A stretch of 13,472 nucleotides of DNA. It comes from an uncultured Oscillospiraceae bacterium (lineage in GTDB: Bacteria > Bacillota > Clostridia > Oscillospirales > Ruminococcaceae). A program made the translations under genes and the position numbers. The stretch is from NCBI GenBank assembly GCA_958427155.1, contig CAUABB010000018.1:1-13472 (forward strand). Reading direction: 5' to 3'. This document shows positions 1 to 7,742 of this stretch, one piece after another. Below the pieces are notes generated by a model. That model was not told the DNA's origin and did not search any database. It saw nothing but the letters and a program-made list of their open reading frames with translations. Positions within the stretch are counted from its first letter, which is position 1. The number at the start of each line of letters is the position of its first letter.

Positions 1-945
1 GTTTTATCCTTTCCTTCCATTCAATTACTAAACATCGGGGTAAAAGAACTGATTTCCAGCAGTGATATGCAGTCAAAAGGCATGAAAATGATTGCAGACC
101 GAACAGATGCTTCCGCCTCGGTCAGCATGATGGATCTCTCCATTGAAGCAGAGGCGTTCGGTTCCACAATCCGTGTCTCAGATGATGAGGTCCCTACCGT
201 TATCGGTCACTTAATTGAGAATCAAGAGCAGGCAGACACCCTGAATATTCCAGAGGTTGGGACAGGCCGCACTCAAATTTATATTGAAGCGATCGGGAAA
301 GCTTGCGAACTGATCACCGACCGCCCGGTTTTCGCTGGTGTAATCGGCCCCTTTTCCTTGGCAGGGCGTCTTCTTGATGTTTCCGAAGCGATGATTTATT
401 GTTATGATGACCCGGATATGGTTCATACGGTACTAAAAAAAGCTACCGCGTTCCTGATTCATTATATCCGTGCCTATAAAGAGGTGGGAGCGAACGGCGT
501 TGTAATTGCAGAACCCCTTGCTGGTCTTCTTTCTCCCGCTCTCAATGATGAATTTTCCGTTCCTTATGTAAAACAGATTGTTGACGAGTTACAAGACGAT
601 CACTTTATTATCATTTATCACAACTGCGGCGGCGGAACAATCCGGATGATCGAAGGCATCCTTACAATTGGTGCGGGAGCTTACCATTTTGGTAATGCTA
701 TCGATATGGCCGAAATGATTCAGCATATTCCGTCTGATACTGTGGTCATGGGAAATATCGATCCTTCTTCTCAGTTCCGTAACGGAACACCTGAGTCCAT
801 TCGGGAAGCGACCCTTTCGTTACTTAAAAGCTGCCACTCCCATCCGAATTTTATTATTTCTTCTGGATGCGACATTCCTCCTCTTTCTCCGTGGGAAAAC
901 ATTGACGCGTTTTTTGCCGCGGTTGCAGAATTTTATAACAGATAA
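1..945 (+). CDS. MtaA/CmuA-type methyltransferase (uroporphyrinogen decarboxylase family), 5' truncated by window edge
   Basis: The reading frame is open from base 1, so the true start lies to the left; the first internal ATG at 67 is not the start, because the 22 codons before it also read like this family. The visible part is about 314 residues and closes the C-terminus. Members transfer methyl groups between a methylated corrinoid protein and a thiol such as coenzyme M, or act in related one-carbon reactions in the cytoplasm. The zinc site of MtaA-like enzymes can be read directly: His (codon 619-621) and Cys (625-627) in Y-H-N-C-G, and Cys (868-870) in S-S-G-C-D-I-P-P. Other family signatures are G-V-I-G-P-F-S-L-A-G, A-E-P-L-A-G-L-L-S-P and M-G-N-I-D-P. 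The complete H-x-C...C set argues for a methyltransferase rather than heme-pathway HemE. The methyl donor and acceptor cannot be read here. A long hairpin follows the stop. Confidence 0.85.
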   Translation, partial: VLSFPSIQLLNIGVKELISSSDMQSKGMKMIADRTDASASVSMMDLSIEAEAFGSTIRVSDDEVPTVIGHLIENQEQADTLNIPEVGTGRTQIYIEAIGKACELITDRPVFAGVIGPFSLAGRLLDVSEAMIYCYDDPDMVHTVLKKATAFLIHYIRAYKEVGANGVVIAEPLAGLLSPALNDEFSVPYVKQIVDELQDDHFIIIYHNCGGGTIRMIEGILTIGAGAYHFGNAIDMAEMIQHIPSDTVVMGNIDPSSQFRNGTPESIREATLSLLKSCHSHPNFIISSGCDIPPLSPWENIDAFFAAVAEFYNR

Positions 946-1247
946 CCAAGTGCCATTCACTTTTTCATAGAGTAGTCTCTTTTCCCTGATCAACCACTCA
1001 TACAACACCTAGGAGGGCCGTATCGTTTTTGATACGGCCCTCCTAGGTATTGTATTCTTTTAAAACTTTTCAGAAAATCGCCATCATTAAGTGCAGTATT
1101 ATAGCAGATCTACCCCCATATCATCCTCGTTATCAACAACATATTTTTCAGCCAATTCTCTTTGTGCCATTTTATTTCGCATCTTTCTTAAAACTGTAGG
1201 TTCTATCCAGAGCTCATATAATATTTTCCTACCGAATAATTACCTTT
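946..1247. other. Spacer between methyltransferase and ogt
   Basis: This 302-bp stretch between the converging genes holds the long hairpin at 1002-1053. On the - strand it also contains a short open stretch at 1099-1239 with no good start, which could be a gene remnant. I see no convincing complete gene. Confidence 0.5.
1002..1053 (+). terminator. Very long hairpin, probable terminator of the methyltransferase gene
   Basis: A 23-bp inverted repeat with a single mismatch (arms 1002-1024 and 1031-1053) surrounds a 6-nt loop, GTTTTT. The core is CCTAGGAGGGCCGTATC. On the + strand it is followed by ATTCTTTT, a broken U tract; on the - strand no U tract follows. This fits termination of the upstream + strand gene, but the stem is much longer and more perfect than an ordinary terminator needs. 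Confidence 0.65.
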
Positions 1248-1784
1248 TTACAGTGCGGTACCTTTTGTGGGAATATATAAGTTTTCCATATGGACGCCTT
1301 CCAGTGCAAGCAGTTTGGCTTTTTTATCCACGCCGCCTGCATATCCCGTCAAACTTCCATTAGCACCGATAACACGGTGGCATGGAATGATAATAGAAAT
1401 CGGATTATGTCCTACCGCGCCTCCCACCGCTTGCGCAGATACCGTAAAACCGCGCAGTTCGGCAATTTTATTTGCTATTTCCCCATATGTGGTTGTCTTT
1501 CCGTATGGAATTTTGCAAAGAATATGCCAAACCATCATACGGAACTCACTTCCCATCGGCTCAAGCTTCAATTCCGATATTCGCGGATTTTTCCCGGTGA
1601 AGTAACGATCAAGCCATAATTTCGCCTCAACTAAAACAGGTTCGTTATCTCTCCTTACCGATTCCTCTTTTAATGACCCAAAAAAATATTTCTGTCCTTT
1701 AATCCAAAGGCCTACAAGAGCATCGTTTTTCGCAGCAAGTAAAGCCTGCCCGATCGGGGAATCATAATACGATAGATAAAGCAA
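1248..1784 (-). CDS. ogt: Methylated-DNA--protein-cysteine S-methyltransferase (Ogt/MGMT)
   Basis: This suicide repair enzyme moves the methyl group from O6-methylguanine (or O4-methylthymine) in DNA to its own cysteine. The protein has 178 residues, normal for bacterial Ogt. The N-terminal domain (about 1-75) is variable. The C-terminal domain carries F-R-M-M-V-W-H-I-L-C-K-I-P-Y-G-K-T-T-T-Y-G-E-I-A (81-104), which includes the DNA-binding helix region, and the active-site motif I-P-C-H-R-V-I with acceptor Cys135. The G-N/G-S-L-T-G-Y-A-G-G block follows, as expected. The start is TTG at 1784, chosen because AGGAGG sits 5 nt upstream and the protein begins with the usual short strand Y-Y-D-S-P-I-G. 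It is a single gene, separated from the surface-protein gene by tandem terminators, and I see no Ada box or Ada regulator beside it. Confidence 0.95.
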   Translation of the reverse strand: MLYLSYYDSPIGQALLAAKNDALVGLWIKGQKYFFGSLKEESVRRDNEPVLVEAKLWLDRYFTGKNPRISELKLEPMGSEFRMMVWHILCKIPYGKTTTYGEIANKIAELRGFTVSAQAVGGAVGHNPISIIIPCHRVIGANGSLTGYAGGVDKKAKLLALEGVHMENLYIPTKGTAL

Positions 1785-1946
1785 TTTCTCCTCCTAATTT
1801 TTCAAGCATTTTACCGGTCTCTAGTTTCTCCTGTAAACAAAACAGTTCCATACCAATCACAAAATATACAGTATCATATTACCATAAATTTAAAATAACG
1901 CGCCATAACATATGATTAAAAAATTAAAAAACAACTCTAAAACAGA
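1785..1946. other. A+T-rich spacer upstream of ogt
   Basis: The stretch must contain the ogt promoter (reading leftwards), but no hexamer pair close to the sigma-A consensus at 16-18 bp spacing was found. I see no gene and no other structured element. Confidence 0.4.
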
Positions 1947-1992
1947 AATAGGAAAAATCTCTGTCTCAATTGGGGCAGAGATTTTCCCTATT
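1947..1992 (-). terminator. Second, distal terminator-like hairpin after the surface-protein gene
   Basis: A 17-bp inverted repeat with one mismatch (arms 1947-1963 and 1976-1992) encloses a 12-nt loop in which further G-U pairs are possible. Reading on the - strand, the hairpin is followed by TCTGTTTTAG, a weak U tract. It lies directly behind the stronger terminator at 1998-2023 and looks like a backup stop that insulates ogt. Confidence 0.5.
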
Positions 1993-1997
1993 AACCA

Positions 1998-2023
1998 AAA
2001 ACGCCGGCATATGCCGGCGTTTT
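1998..2023 (-). terminator. Intrinsic terminator of the surface-protein gene
   Basis: A perfect 26-bp palindrome, AAAACGCCGGCAT and its mirror, gives a G+C-rich stem. On the - strand it ends in GTTTTTGG, so it serves the gene whose stop is at 2072. The T run on the + side makes it potentially bidirectional. Confidence 0.85.
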
Positions 2024-2071
2024 CGCACATTGTAATTTTATAATTGGTTTATCCTTTTGGCTTTAGCGGCT

Positions 2072-4615
2072 TTACGCATTCCTTTTTCTAAGAATCACAA
2101 CCGCTGCCATCGCCACTACAGCGATTGTCAACAGAACAAGCGGCAATACCAAATTATTGGAATCCCCTGTTTCAGGAATTTTATCGACAACAGTTCCCTG
2201 AATATCAGGTGTAGGATCCACAATATCATTTACATCCACCCATGCGTTTCCGTTTTCTTCCACATTTATATCTTCTGTGGTATATGTCAACGCATAAGTT
2301 GAGAATCTATCGGTAACAAACGTCAATACACCATCTTCATTTAGTTTCGCTGGAATAAAGGAAATCTCAATATCGCCTTTTTCGTTTTCATGCATTCTTG
2401 CAACAAAATACACTTTAGCTTCATCTTTTATTTCCTTAGGAACAGCAATCGAGAATTCAATTGGACTATCCAGTTCGGTAATATTACCAACCTTTTTACC
2501 GTCCACAAGCACGTTGACTGTCAAATCCAAATACTGTCCTACTACAAAGGTTGTATCATACTTATTAGCCAGCTTCTGTATAGCGTTTTTAATTTCTCCC
2601 GCTTCCACAGGAGCATTTTCAAGAGTGGTTGCCGCCACTTCTGTGCTGATCACTTTTCCCTGTTCAACAGCATTTAATATTGCGTCCTGCACCACTTGAT
2701 TAATACCACTAACAGTATTTCCCGCAACCACTTGATCAACCATCGAATTCAAGACTGTTTCGGCTTCTTTCGCAGCATCTTCAGCCATTCCAGCTGTTAC
2801 TTCTTCAACTTCGCCAGAAGGAAGCGCTGGCGTGTCCGCTTTTACCTCATATACTGTAACGGTGCATTCTGCTGTTTTATCGCCTGCTTTTGCGATAACT
2901 GTGGTTTTTCCAACCCCTGTAGCAGTTACAACACCGTTTTCATCAACTACGGCAACTGCTGTATCCTTAGATTCCCATGTAACCGTGTCGGTAGTTACTA
3001 CAGGTTCTACAGTAGCCTTCAACGTATCAGAAGTCCCTTTTTCCAGTGACAATTCCGCTTTATCAAGTTCAACCTTTTCCGCTGGAACAGGCTCCCCTGT
3101 AACCGTTACAGGAGCTATCTGCGTTCCTTTTTTCGCAAACGCAATCTGTCCTCCCAATACAACCTCTGTATCTGCTTCAACCCATTCCCATCCATCATTC
3201 AACACAACATCGCGAAGGACGGTTCCTACTTTTGCACTAACAGACTGCACTTGAGGGTTCTGGAAATCTTCAGATGTCGGTCCGGCTACAATATTGACAA
3301 GCTTGTCGTTTTTATCATAGACAAAAACCTTTATTCTGCTGGCTTTTTTCGCGGTCTCCGAGTATTGAGCCTCACTTCCGAAGGTATAAATAACATCCCC
3401 GTAATTTCCGCTCAACGTATAATACGTTTTCCCATCTACCGTAATGGTATCCAACTCACCGTTTAAACCGGTTGTTCCAAAGGTTCCGTTTTTACCGTCG
3501 TAAAACTCAACCTTACCTAAGCTGGAATAATATTCTTCCACTCCGTCAATTACATCGATTCTTTCCGTTACAGAGTGTTTCATGGTTCCGTTGGAAATAC
3601 CATTTTCATACACATTGCTGTATATCTCTGACGATATCACAAAACGGCCAATGCTGGCGTTAGGAGATTCTACGACAATTTTTAAATTCCCTTCCTCGTT
3701 CAGTACGAAACGGTAACCTTCCAATTTTACCGCCTGGGCCATATCGTCATAACCTGTTGTATTCGCTTTTAACTGCGCTTCAACCGTTCCCATTGAGCTT
3801 TCCTGATAACTTATACCACATAACAGATGCGGAACGCTTGAGATCCCGATAATACTTGCTTGCGATAAGTCCAGATTATCAACCGTTACAGATGACGTAA
3901 CCGTCTCTCCGTTGGCGCCAACAACGTGCTGCAAGCCATAATCGCTTTTACCCGCCTGAGCCATCGAACCGTTTCCGAATAAAATTCCAACGTCATCGCC
4001 CAGATAAGTTCCTTTTACAACGCAGTCCTCAAAAACATAATCGCTGTTTTTTACAGGCTCATACCCGATAAAGAGTCCATTATAAGTTTCAGATGTAAAA
4101 TCCATATCAAGGGTAACGCGTCTCATTGTGGTGTCACCATCTGCGTATACCACAATAGGGCTCTCATTGTTATTGCCCGAGCCCAGAGAGACATCTCCGG
4201 TAACAGTGATATCCTCATACAAATGATTCTGATTCATCCTCTGCTCCAGAACCATGTACGTATATGTCTCAAGATTCCAATTATAATTCTTCAGCACGCC
4301 GCTTACAAACGTATTAATAAACGGATCTGTTGACGGCTTGTTATTGGTAATGGTAAAACCTTTTCCGTCCAGTTCCCCGTTAAAGTTTTGAATCGTCGCA
4401 CCGCTTTGTGTGAGTTCAATACTGTTGCCCAGCTCAGCATAAATATACTGGGTAGACTGATCCAATACTTTAAAATCGGCTTCCGTTTTAATGATATACG
4501 GATTCGCTTCTGTTCCATCTCCTGCGGTTACCGCGCTGGCTGTTGTCGAAACACCCGTTACAGCAATGGAAAAAACAAAAGCAAATACAAGTACATAACT
4601 GAGTATCTTTTTCAC
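2072..4615 (-). CDS. Secreted, cell-wall-anchored surface protein with Big_2 Ig-like domain and IPETG sorting signal
   Basis: The protein has 847 residues and its enzymatic or adhesive role is not recognised. Residues 1-28 form a signal peptide (M-K-K, hydrophobic stretch, cleavage near A-S-A). The mature part opens with G-D-G-T-E-A-N-P-Y-I-I and then F-N-G-E-L-D-G-K-G-F-T-I (78-89), the start of beta-helix-like repeats seen in many Firmicute surface proteins. Residues 511-589 form a bacterial Ig-like domain of group 2 (V-T-W-E-S-K-D-T-A-V-A-V-V-D, then G-V-V-T-A-T-G-V-G-K-T-T-V). Residues 603-690 are Ala/Glu-rich and probably helical. The C-terminus has I-P-E-T-G (813-817), a hydrophobic segment (about 822-842) and R-K-R-N-A, a sortase sorting signal with Ile replacing the usual Leu. 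The start is GTG at 4615, with GGAGGGG 7 nt upstream. It is monocistronic, with its own promoter and terminators. No sortase gene is in the window. Confidence 0.85.
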   Translation of the reverse strand: MKKILSYVLVFAFVFSIAVTGVSTTASAVTAGDGTEANPYIIKTEADFKVLDQSTQYIYAELGNSIELTQSGATIQNFNGELDGKGFTITNNKPSTDPFINTFVSGVLKNYNWNLETYTYMVLEQRMNQNHLYEDITVTGDVSLGSGNNNESPIVVYADGDTTMRRVTLDMDFTSETYNGLFIGYEPVKNSDYVFEDCVVKGTYLGDDVGILFGNGSMAQAGKSDYGLQHVVGANGETVTSSVTVDNLDLSQASIIGISSVPHLLCGISYQESSMGTVEAQLKANTTGYDDMAQAVKLEGYRFVLNEEGNLKIVVESPNASIGRFVISSEIYSNVYENGISNGTMKHSVTERIDVIDGVEEYYSSLGKVEFYDGKNGTFGTTGLNGELDTITVDGKTYYTLSGNYGDVIYTFGSEAQYSETAKKASRIKVFVYDKNDKLVNIVAGPTSEDFQNPQVQSVSAKVGTVLRDVVLNDGWEWVEADTEVVLGGQIAFAKKGTQIAPVTVTGEPVPAEKVELDKAELSLEKGTSDTLKATVEPVVTTDTVTWESKDTAVAVVDENGVVTATGVGKTTVIAKAGDKTAECTVTVYEVKADTPALPSGEVEEVTAGMAEDAAKEAETVLNSMVDQVVAGNTVSGINQVVQDAILNAVEQGKVISTEVAATTLENAPVEAGEIKNAIQKLANKYDTTFVVGQYLDLTVNVLVDGKKVGNITELDSPIEFSIAVPKEIKDEAKVYFVARMHENEKGDIEISFIPAKLNEDGVLTFVTDRFSTYALTYTTEDINVEENGNAWVDVNDIVDPTPDIQGTVVDKIPETGDSNNLVLPLVLLTIAVVAMAAVVILRKRNA

Positions 4616-4662
4616 TTAAGTTCCCCTCCATAAAAATTTTAAAAAATCAATATTATATTATT

Positions 4663-4691
4663 AGTATACAATTACCAAAAATCTTTGTCAA
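4663..4691 (-). promoter_or_regulatory. Sigma-A promoter of the surface-protein gene
   Basis: On the - strand TTGACA (4686-4691) is followed after exactly 17 bp by TATACT (4663-4668). This is close to consensus and predicts transcription starting near 4656, about 40 nt before the GTG start. It lies in the 93-bp gap after the acetyltransferase gene, so the surface protein can be expressed independently. Confidence 0.85.
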
Positions 4692-4708
4692 CCCCTCGCT
4701 GTTCATCC

Positions 4709-5464
4709 TTAAAAATTGTAGTGTCTTTGCTCTATTCCATATAATTTATATGGATCATTTTTCAATTTTTTTTCGTAAATTCCTACAATATCCCACAAAT
4801 TAAAAAACATTACTTTACACGGTCCAATGTATCTGTCTCTAATCAGTCCTTTTTCATATGCCTCTTGCTGGATGGTATACCATGCCTTAACGGGGGGTTG
4901 TCCCATTTCAATAAACCATTTATCGGGTGGATAAATACAATTGACCATATAGTCGGGGGCGAATAAATTTTTTATTTCATCAGGTAGAAAGCTTTCCACA
5001 TAGTGCATCGCGGTTAATTTATAGATATCAACACCTAAAAGCAGAGCTTTCCCTCCATGCTCCAGAGGATATTGAAGACCGCAATTTACAGCTTCTTTTC
5101 CATTTTTACCCCAACCTGAAATTCTAAATACGCCTTCACCCGTATAAGTATCTGGCATTTTTCGAAAAGTATCAGCAATTAATCCCATCGCGCTTTGTTC
5201 ACAATCCGGCTCAAGTATTTTTAATTTTAAAGTAATACCCAATTTCAAATCACTTTCAGACAGCTCCTGTTCTCGACTCAGACGAAGCGCCGGCATAAAA
5301 ATACTTCCGCTTTCCGTAACGATATCTTTTATCGTTTGTATTACCGCATCAGCACCACCTTCTACAGAACCAAAACTGCTGAGGGAACTGTGAACTTCAA
5401 GTATCATACCAGGCTTAAGGCCTAGATCGAGGAATCCCTGCTTTAATTCTTCTTTTGATACCAA
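4709..5464 (-). CDS. AAC(3)-family (aminoglycoside 3-N-acetyltransferase-like) protein
   Basis: The 251-residue protein matches the antibiotic N-acetyltransferase fold family, which uses acetyl-CoA to acetylate an amine. The N-terminal signature V-H-S-S-L-S-S-F-G (24-32), the S-G-S-I-F-M-P strand (52-58), G-L-I-A-D-T-F-R (94-101) and the late L-L-L-G-V-D...T-A-M-H-Y-V-E-S block (141-158) with its conserved His154 and Glu157 are present. The middle is unusual. Where AAC(3) enzymes normally carry R-S-x-H-P and then a G-x-x-S-P segment, this protein reads V-F-R-I-S-G-W-G-K-N-G-K-E-A and then a shortened Q-Y-P-L-E-H-G-G. Aminoglycoside modification should therefore not be assumed; another amine substrate is possible. 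The start is TTG at 5464, downstream of AAGGAGAGAGGGG. It is flanked by promoter-containing gaps and seems to be transcribed alone. Confidence 0.75.
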   Translation of the reverse strand: MVSKEELKQGFLDLGLKPGMILEVHSSLSSFGSVEGGADAVIQTIKDIVTESGSIFMPALRLSREQELSESDLKLGITLKLKILEPDCEQSAMGLIADTFRKMPDTYTGEGVFRISGWGKNGKEAVNCGLQYPLEHGGKALLLGVDIYKLTAMHYVESFLPDEIKNLFAPDYMVNCIYPPDKWFIEMGQPPVKAWYTIQQEAYEKGLIRDRYIGPCKVMFFNLWDIVGIYEKKLKNDPYKLYGIEQRHYNF

Positions 5465-5628
5465 GTTCCCCTCTCTCCTTCAATTTTTTCGTCTCGGTGA
5501 TACAATTATTTTATTCTATACCTTGTCATTTACCACACGAAGCCTCACCCAATAAATACAAACAACATCTATCATATACCATTACCAAGCTACATTCTGA
5601 AGCTTGATCCACTCGTTTAAAAACATCT
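5465..5628. other. Spacer between the GNAT gene and the AAC(3)-like gene
   Basis: A 164-bp A+T-rich gap. On the - strand a TATAGAAT sequence (about 5513-5520) could be the -10 of the AAC(3)-like gene, but no good -35 accompanies it. No clear terminator follows the GNAT gene, so read-through into the next gene is possible. Confidence 0.3.
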
Positions 5629-6144
5629 TCAAACGTTACGGTCTCTTAATAGCGCATAAATACAAGAATCCCCAATTTTTCCGTTTTTACAGATGCTACT
5701 ACGCAAAATTCCTTCCAGAATAAATCCCGCTTTTTCAAGTGCCCGACGCGATCCCAGGTTCCATCCAAACGGCTGTGCATAAATCCGTACGATATCGTAC
5801 CGCTGGAACGCCTCCGCACAGACGAGGCGAATCGCTTCTGTCATAATTCCCTTTCCCCAAAACGGCTCCGCAAGCCAGTAACCCAGTTCAGCGGACTTTC
5901 GGTAAACATCGCTTCCGCAGGAAATAGAAATATTCCCTGCGGCTTCTCCGTCCACTTCAATTACCCTTTGAAGACCTGCCGTTTCATCAAGAGCTAGGCA
6001 ATACGTTACATAGTCCTCTGCATCTTTTATTGTGTAAGGGCTTGGAAAAACATCCCGCAGGTTTTCCGCTATCCGAGGGTTGTCAGCATATTTGGCTATA
6101 CTTCTCACATCTTCTATCTGCCAGTTTCGAAGACGCCAATTCAT
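5629..6144 (-). CDS. GNAT-family N-acetyltransferase (RimJ/RimL type)
   Basis: The 171-residue protein has the usual length and order for a RimJ/RimL-like acetyltransferase, which moves acetyl from acetyl-CoA to an amine, often a protein N-terminus. It begins L-R-N-W-Q-I-E-D-V (5-13) with N-P-R-I-A-E-N-L, as in this subgroup. The acetyl-CoA site is A-E-L-G-Y-W-L-A-E-P-F-W-G-K-G-I-M-T-E-A (85-104), and the C-terminal helix N-L-G-S-R-R-A-L-E-K-A-G-F (129-141) matches the N-x-x-S-x-x-x-L-E-K-x-G-F block. The start is ATG at 6144, preceded by AAGGAGGAGG. It begins only 27 bp after murC stops, on the same strand, so it is probably co-transcribed with murC. The substrate is unknown, and no link to peptidoglycan synthesis can be read from the sequence. 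Confidence 0.88.
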   Translation of the reverse strand: MNWRLRNWQIEDVRSIAKYADNPRIAENLRDVFPSPYTIKDAEDYVTYCLALDETAGLQRVIEVDGEAAGNISISCGSDVYRKSAELGYWLAEPFWGKGIMTEAIRLVCAEAFQRYDIVRIYAQPFGWNLGSRRALEKAGFILEGILRSSICKNGKIGDSCIYALLRDRNV

Positions 6145-6171
6145 CTTTCCTCCTCCTTATAACCACCGGAA

Positions 6172-7542
6172 TTACTGCCTTCCAAGCATCAATTTAGCAG
6201 CCTTATAAATATCACCACAGCCGAGGGTAATGACAAGGTCCCCCGGTTCTGCATTGGCCAGTACATACTCCTTAATCTCCTCAAAAGTATTAAACCAAAC
6301 GCTGCCCGGCATCTTCTCGCAAAGATCTTTTGAATAGATATGATAGGTATTTTTCTCTCTCGATCCCATAATTTCAGAGAGGACAACCCGGTCAGCAATC
6401 TGTAGTACCTCAACAAACTCATCAAACAAAAGGGCGGTACGGGAATAAGTAAAGGGCTGAAAAACGGCCCAGACCTTTTTAAAATCAAGCTTTTTTGCCG
6501 CTTCCAGAGTGACTCGGAGTTCTGTTGGATGATGAGCGTAGTCATCTACAATGGTAATACCATTTACTTCGCCCAATAACTCAAACCGTCGTCCTGCGCC
6601 ATTAAACTCTGAAAGAGGACCCGCAAGTTGCTCTGGTTTTACCCCGCAGGAAAGCGCAGCCGCACAGGCGGCAACCGCGTCCAATACATTATGCCTTCCC
6701 GCAACATTTAGTTTAATATTTGCTATTTTATCCTTTTTGTATATCAACTCGAAACTCTGACGGGTTCCTCCCAAAGAAACAATATCTCGCGGATAATAAT
6801 CATTTCTTTCCGAAAAGCCAAAGGTAACGGTTTTTTTACTCAAACCCTCAACTGCCTTGCGAGTATTTTGGTCATCCCCATTATAGATTAGAAGTTGCGT
6901 TGCCATATCAGCGAAGATACGGAAAGAATGGATGATGTTTTCAAGAGTTTTAAAATAGTCCAGATGATCCTCGTCAATATTCAAAATCACCGCTATATCC
7001 GGATGAAGTTTAAGAAAGTGGTCAGAAAATTCACAAGATTCACAAACCATCGTATTGGACTTCCCGACCCGCCCATAACCGCCAATTCGCGGAAGTTTTC
7101 CTCCGATAACCGCTGTGGGATCAACCCCTGCGTCCATTAAAATTTGAGTTAACATTGCAGTTGTCGTCGTTTTTCCGTGTGTACCACAGACACAGACCGT
7201 ATTATCATACCGACTTGTGATATATCCCAAAACATCGTTTCGTTCCAAAAGAGGGACACCACTTGCCCGGGCTGCAATTAACTCCGGGTTATCTTCCATA
7301 ATTGCTGATGTGTAAACAATCAGATCCGCATCCTTAATATTTTCAGCACGCTGCCCCATATAAACCGGGATGCCCAGTCCACGAACCAGTTTAACAATAT
7401 CAGACTCGTTATTATCCGATCCTGTTATTATATACCCGCGAGAATGGAGAATCTGGACAATCGGAAACATTCCTGAGCCACCAATTCCGATAAAGTGAAG
7501 GTGTTTTTTCCCCTCCAAAGGATTTTTTAATTCCAAACTCAT
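6172..7542 (-). CDS. murC: UDP-N-acetylmuramate--L-alanine ligase
   Basis: This cytoplasmic enzyme adds L-alanine to UDP-N-acetylmuramic acid with ATP, the first amino-acid step of peptidoglycan stem-peptide synthesis. At 456 residues it is full length. The N-terminal Rossmann domain carries H-F-I-G-I-G-G-S-G-M (16-25). The central ATPase domain has the P-loop G-T-H-G-K-T-T-T (120-127), C-E-S-C-E-F-S-D-H-F-L (167-177) and N-I-D-E-D-H-L-D-Y (188-196). The C-terminal domain has G-A-G-R-R-F-E (315-321), D-D-Y-A-H-H-P-T-E (333-341) and F-Q-P-F-T-Y-S-R-T (361-369). The H-F-I-G-I-G-G-S-G-M and D-D-Y-A-H-H-P-T-E forms distinguish MurC from MurD/E/F. The start is ATG at 7542; a weak AAAGGA lies about 12 nt upstream. 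It is divergent from spoVG and leads a probable two-gene unit with the GNAT gene. Confidence 0.97.
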   Translation of the reverse strand: MSLELKNPLEGKKHLHFIGIGGSGMFPIVQILHSRGYIITGSDNNESDIVKLVRGLGIPVYMGQRAENIKDADLIVYTSAIMEDNPELIAARASGVPLLERNDVLGYITSRYDNTVCVCGTHGKTTTTAMLTQILMDAGVDPTAVIGGKLPRIGGYGRVGKSNTMVCESCEFSDHFLKLHPDIAVILNIDEDHLDYFKTLENIIHSFRIFADMATQLLIYNGDDQNTRKAVEGLSKKTVTFGFSERNDYYPRDIVSLGGTRQSFELIYKKDKIANIKLNVAGRHNVLDAVAACAAALSCGVKPEQLAGPLSEFNGAGRRFELLGEVNGITIVDDYAHHPTELRVTLEAAKKLDFKKVWAVFQPFTYSRTALLFDEFVEVLQIADRVVLSEIMGSREKNTYHIYSKDLCEKMPGSVWFNTFEEIKEYVLANAEPGDLVITLGCGDIYKAAKLMLGRQ

Positions 7543-7622
7543 TGAAGCAACCCGTCCTTTCCAAACAGCCTCTCATTATTCAAAAGAATAAAAGTCTCTG
7601 CATCCCGTAATGGTTCGTTTTT

Positions 7623-7628
7623 ATTATA
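7623..7628 (-). promoter_or_regulatory. Probable -10 element for murC
   Basis: A perfect TATAAT reads leftwards here, about 80 bp upstream of the murC start. The hexamer 17 bp further upstream is TTTATT, a poor -35, so the element may depend on an activator, or the call may be wrong. Confidence 0.4.
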
Positions 7629-7742
7629 GTACATTTATATGGTGAAATAAACAATATTTTCGGGAGTTCCTGCCTTTTCCGCTTTATTTGAATAATTTAA
7701 GATAAATTCCCCAAACTGTAAACAGAAAAGGGAGGAGAAACC

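Noticed and set aside
1091..1619. Several + strand open frames of about 90-112 codons opposite ogt.
   Set aside because: They are shadows of ogt, whose family motifs and ribosome binding site on the - strand are clear.
2832..3254. A 140-codon Ser/Thr/Val-rich open frame on the + strand opposite the surface-protein gene.
   Set aside because: It is antisense to the Big_2 and neighbouring region, has no ribosome binding site, and its low-complexity composition mirrors the codons of the real gene.
7630..7742. A sigma-H promoter for spoVG, as known in Bacillus.
   Set aside because: A GAAT is present in TTTGAATAA, but no AGGA-type -35 lies at the required distance; GGGAGTT is about 21 nt away, which is too far.
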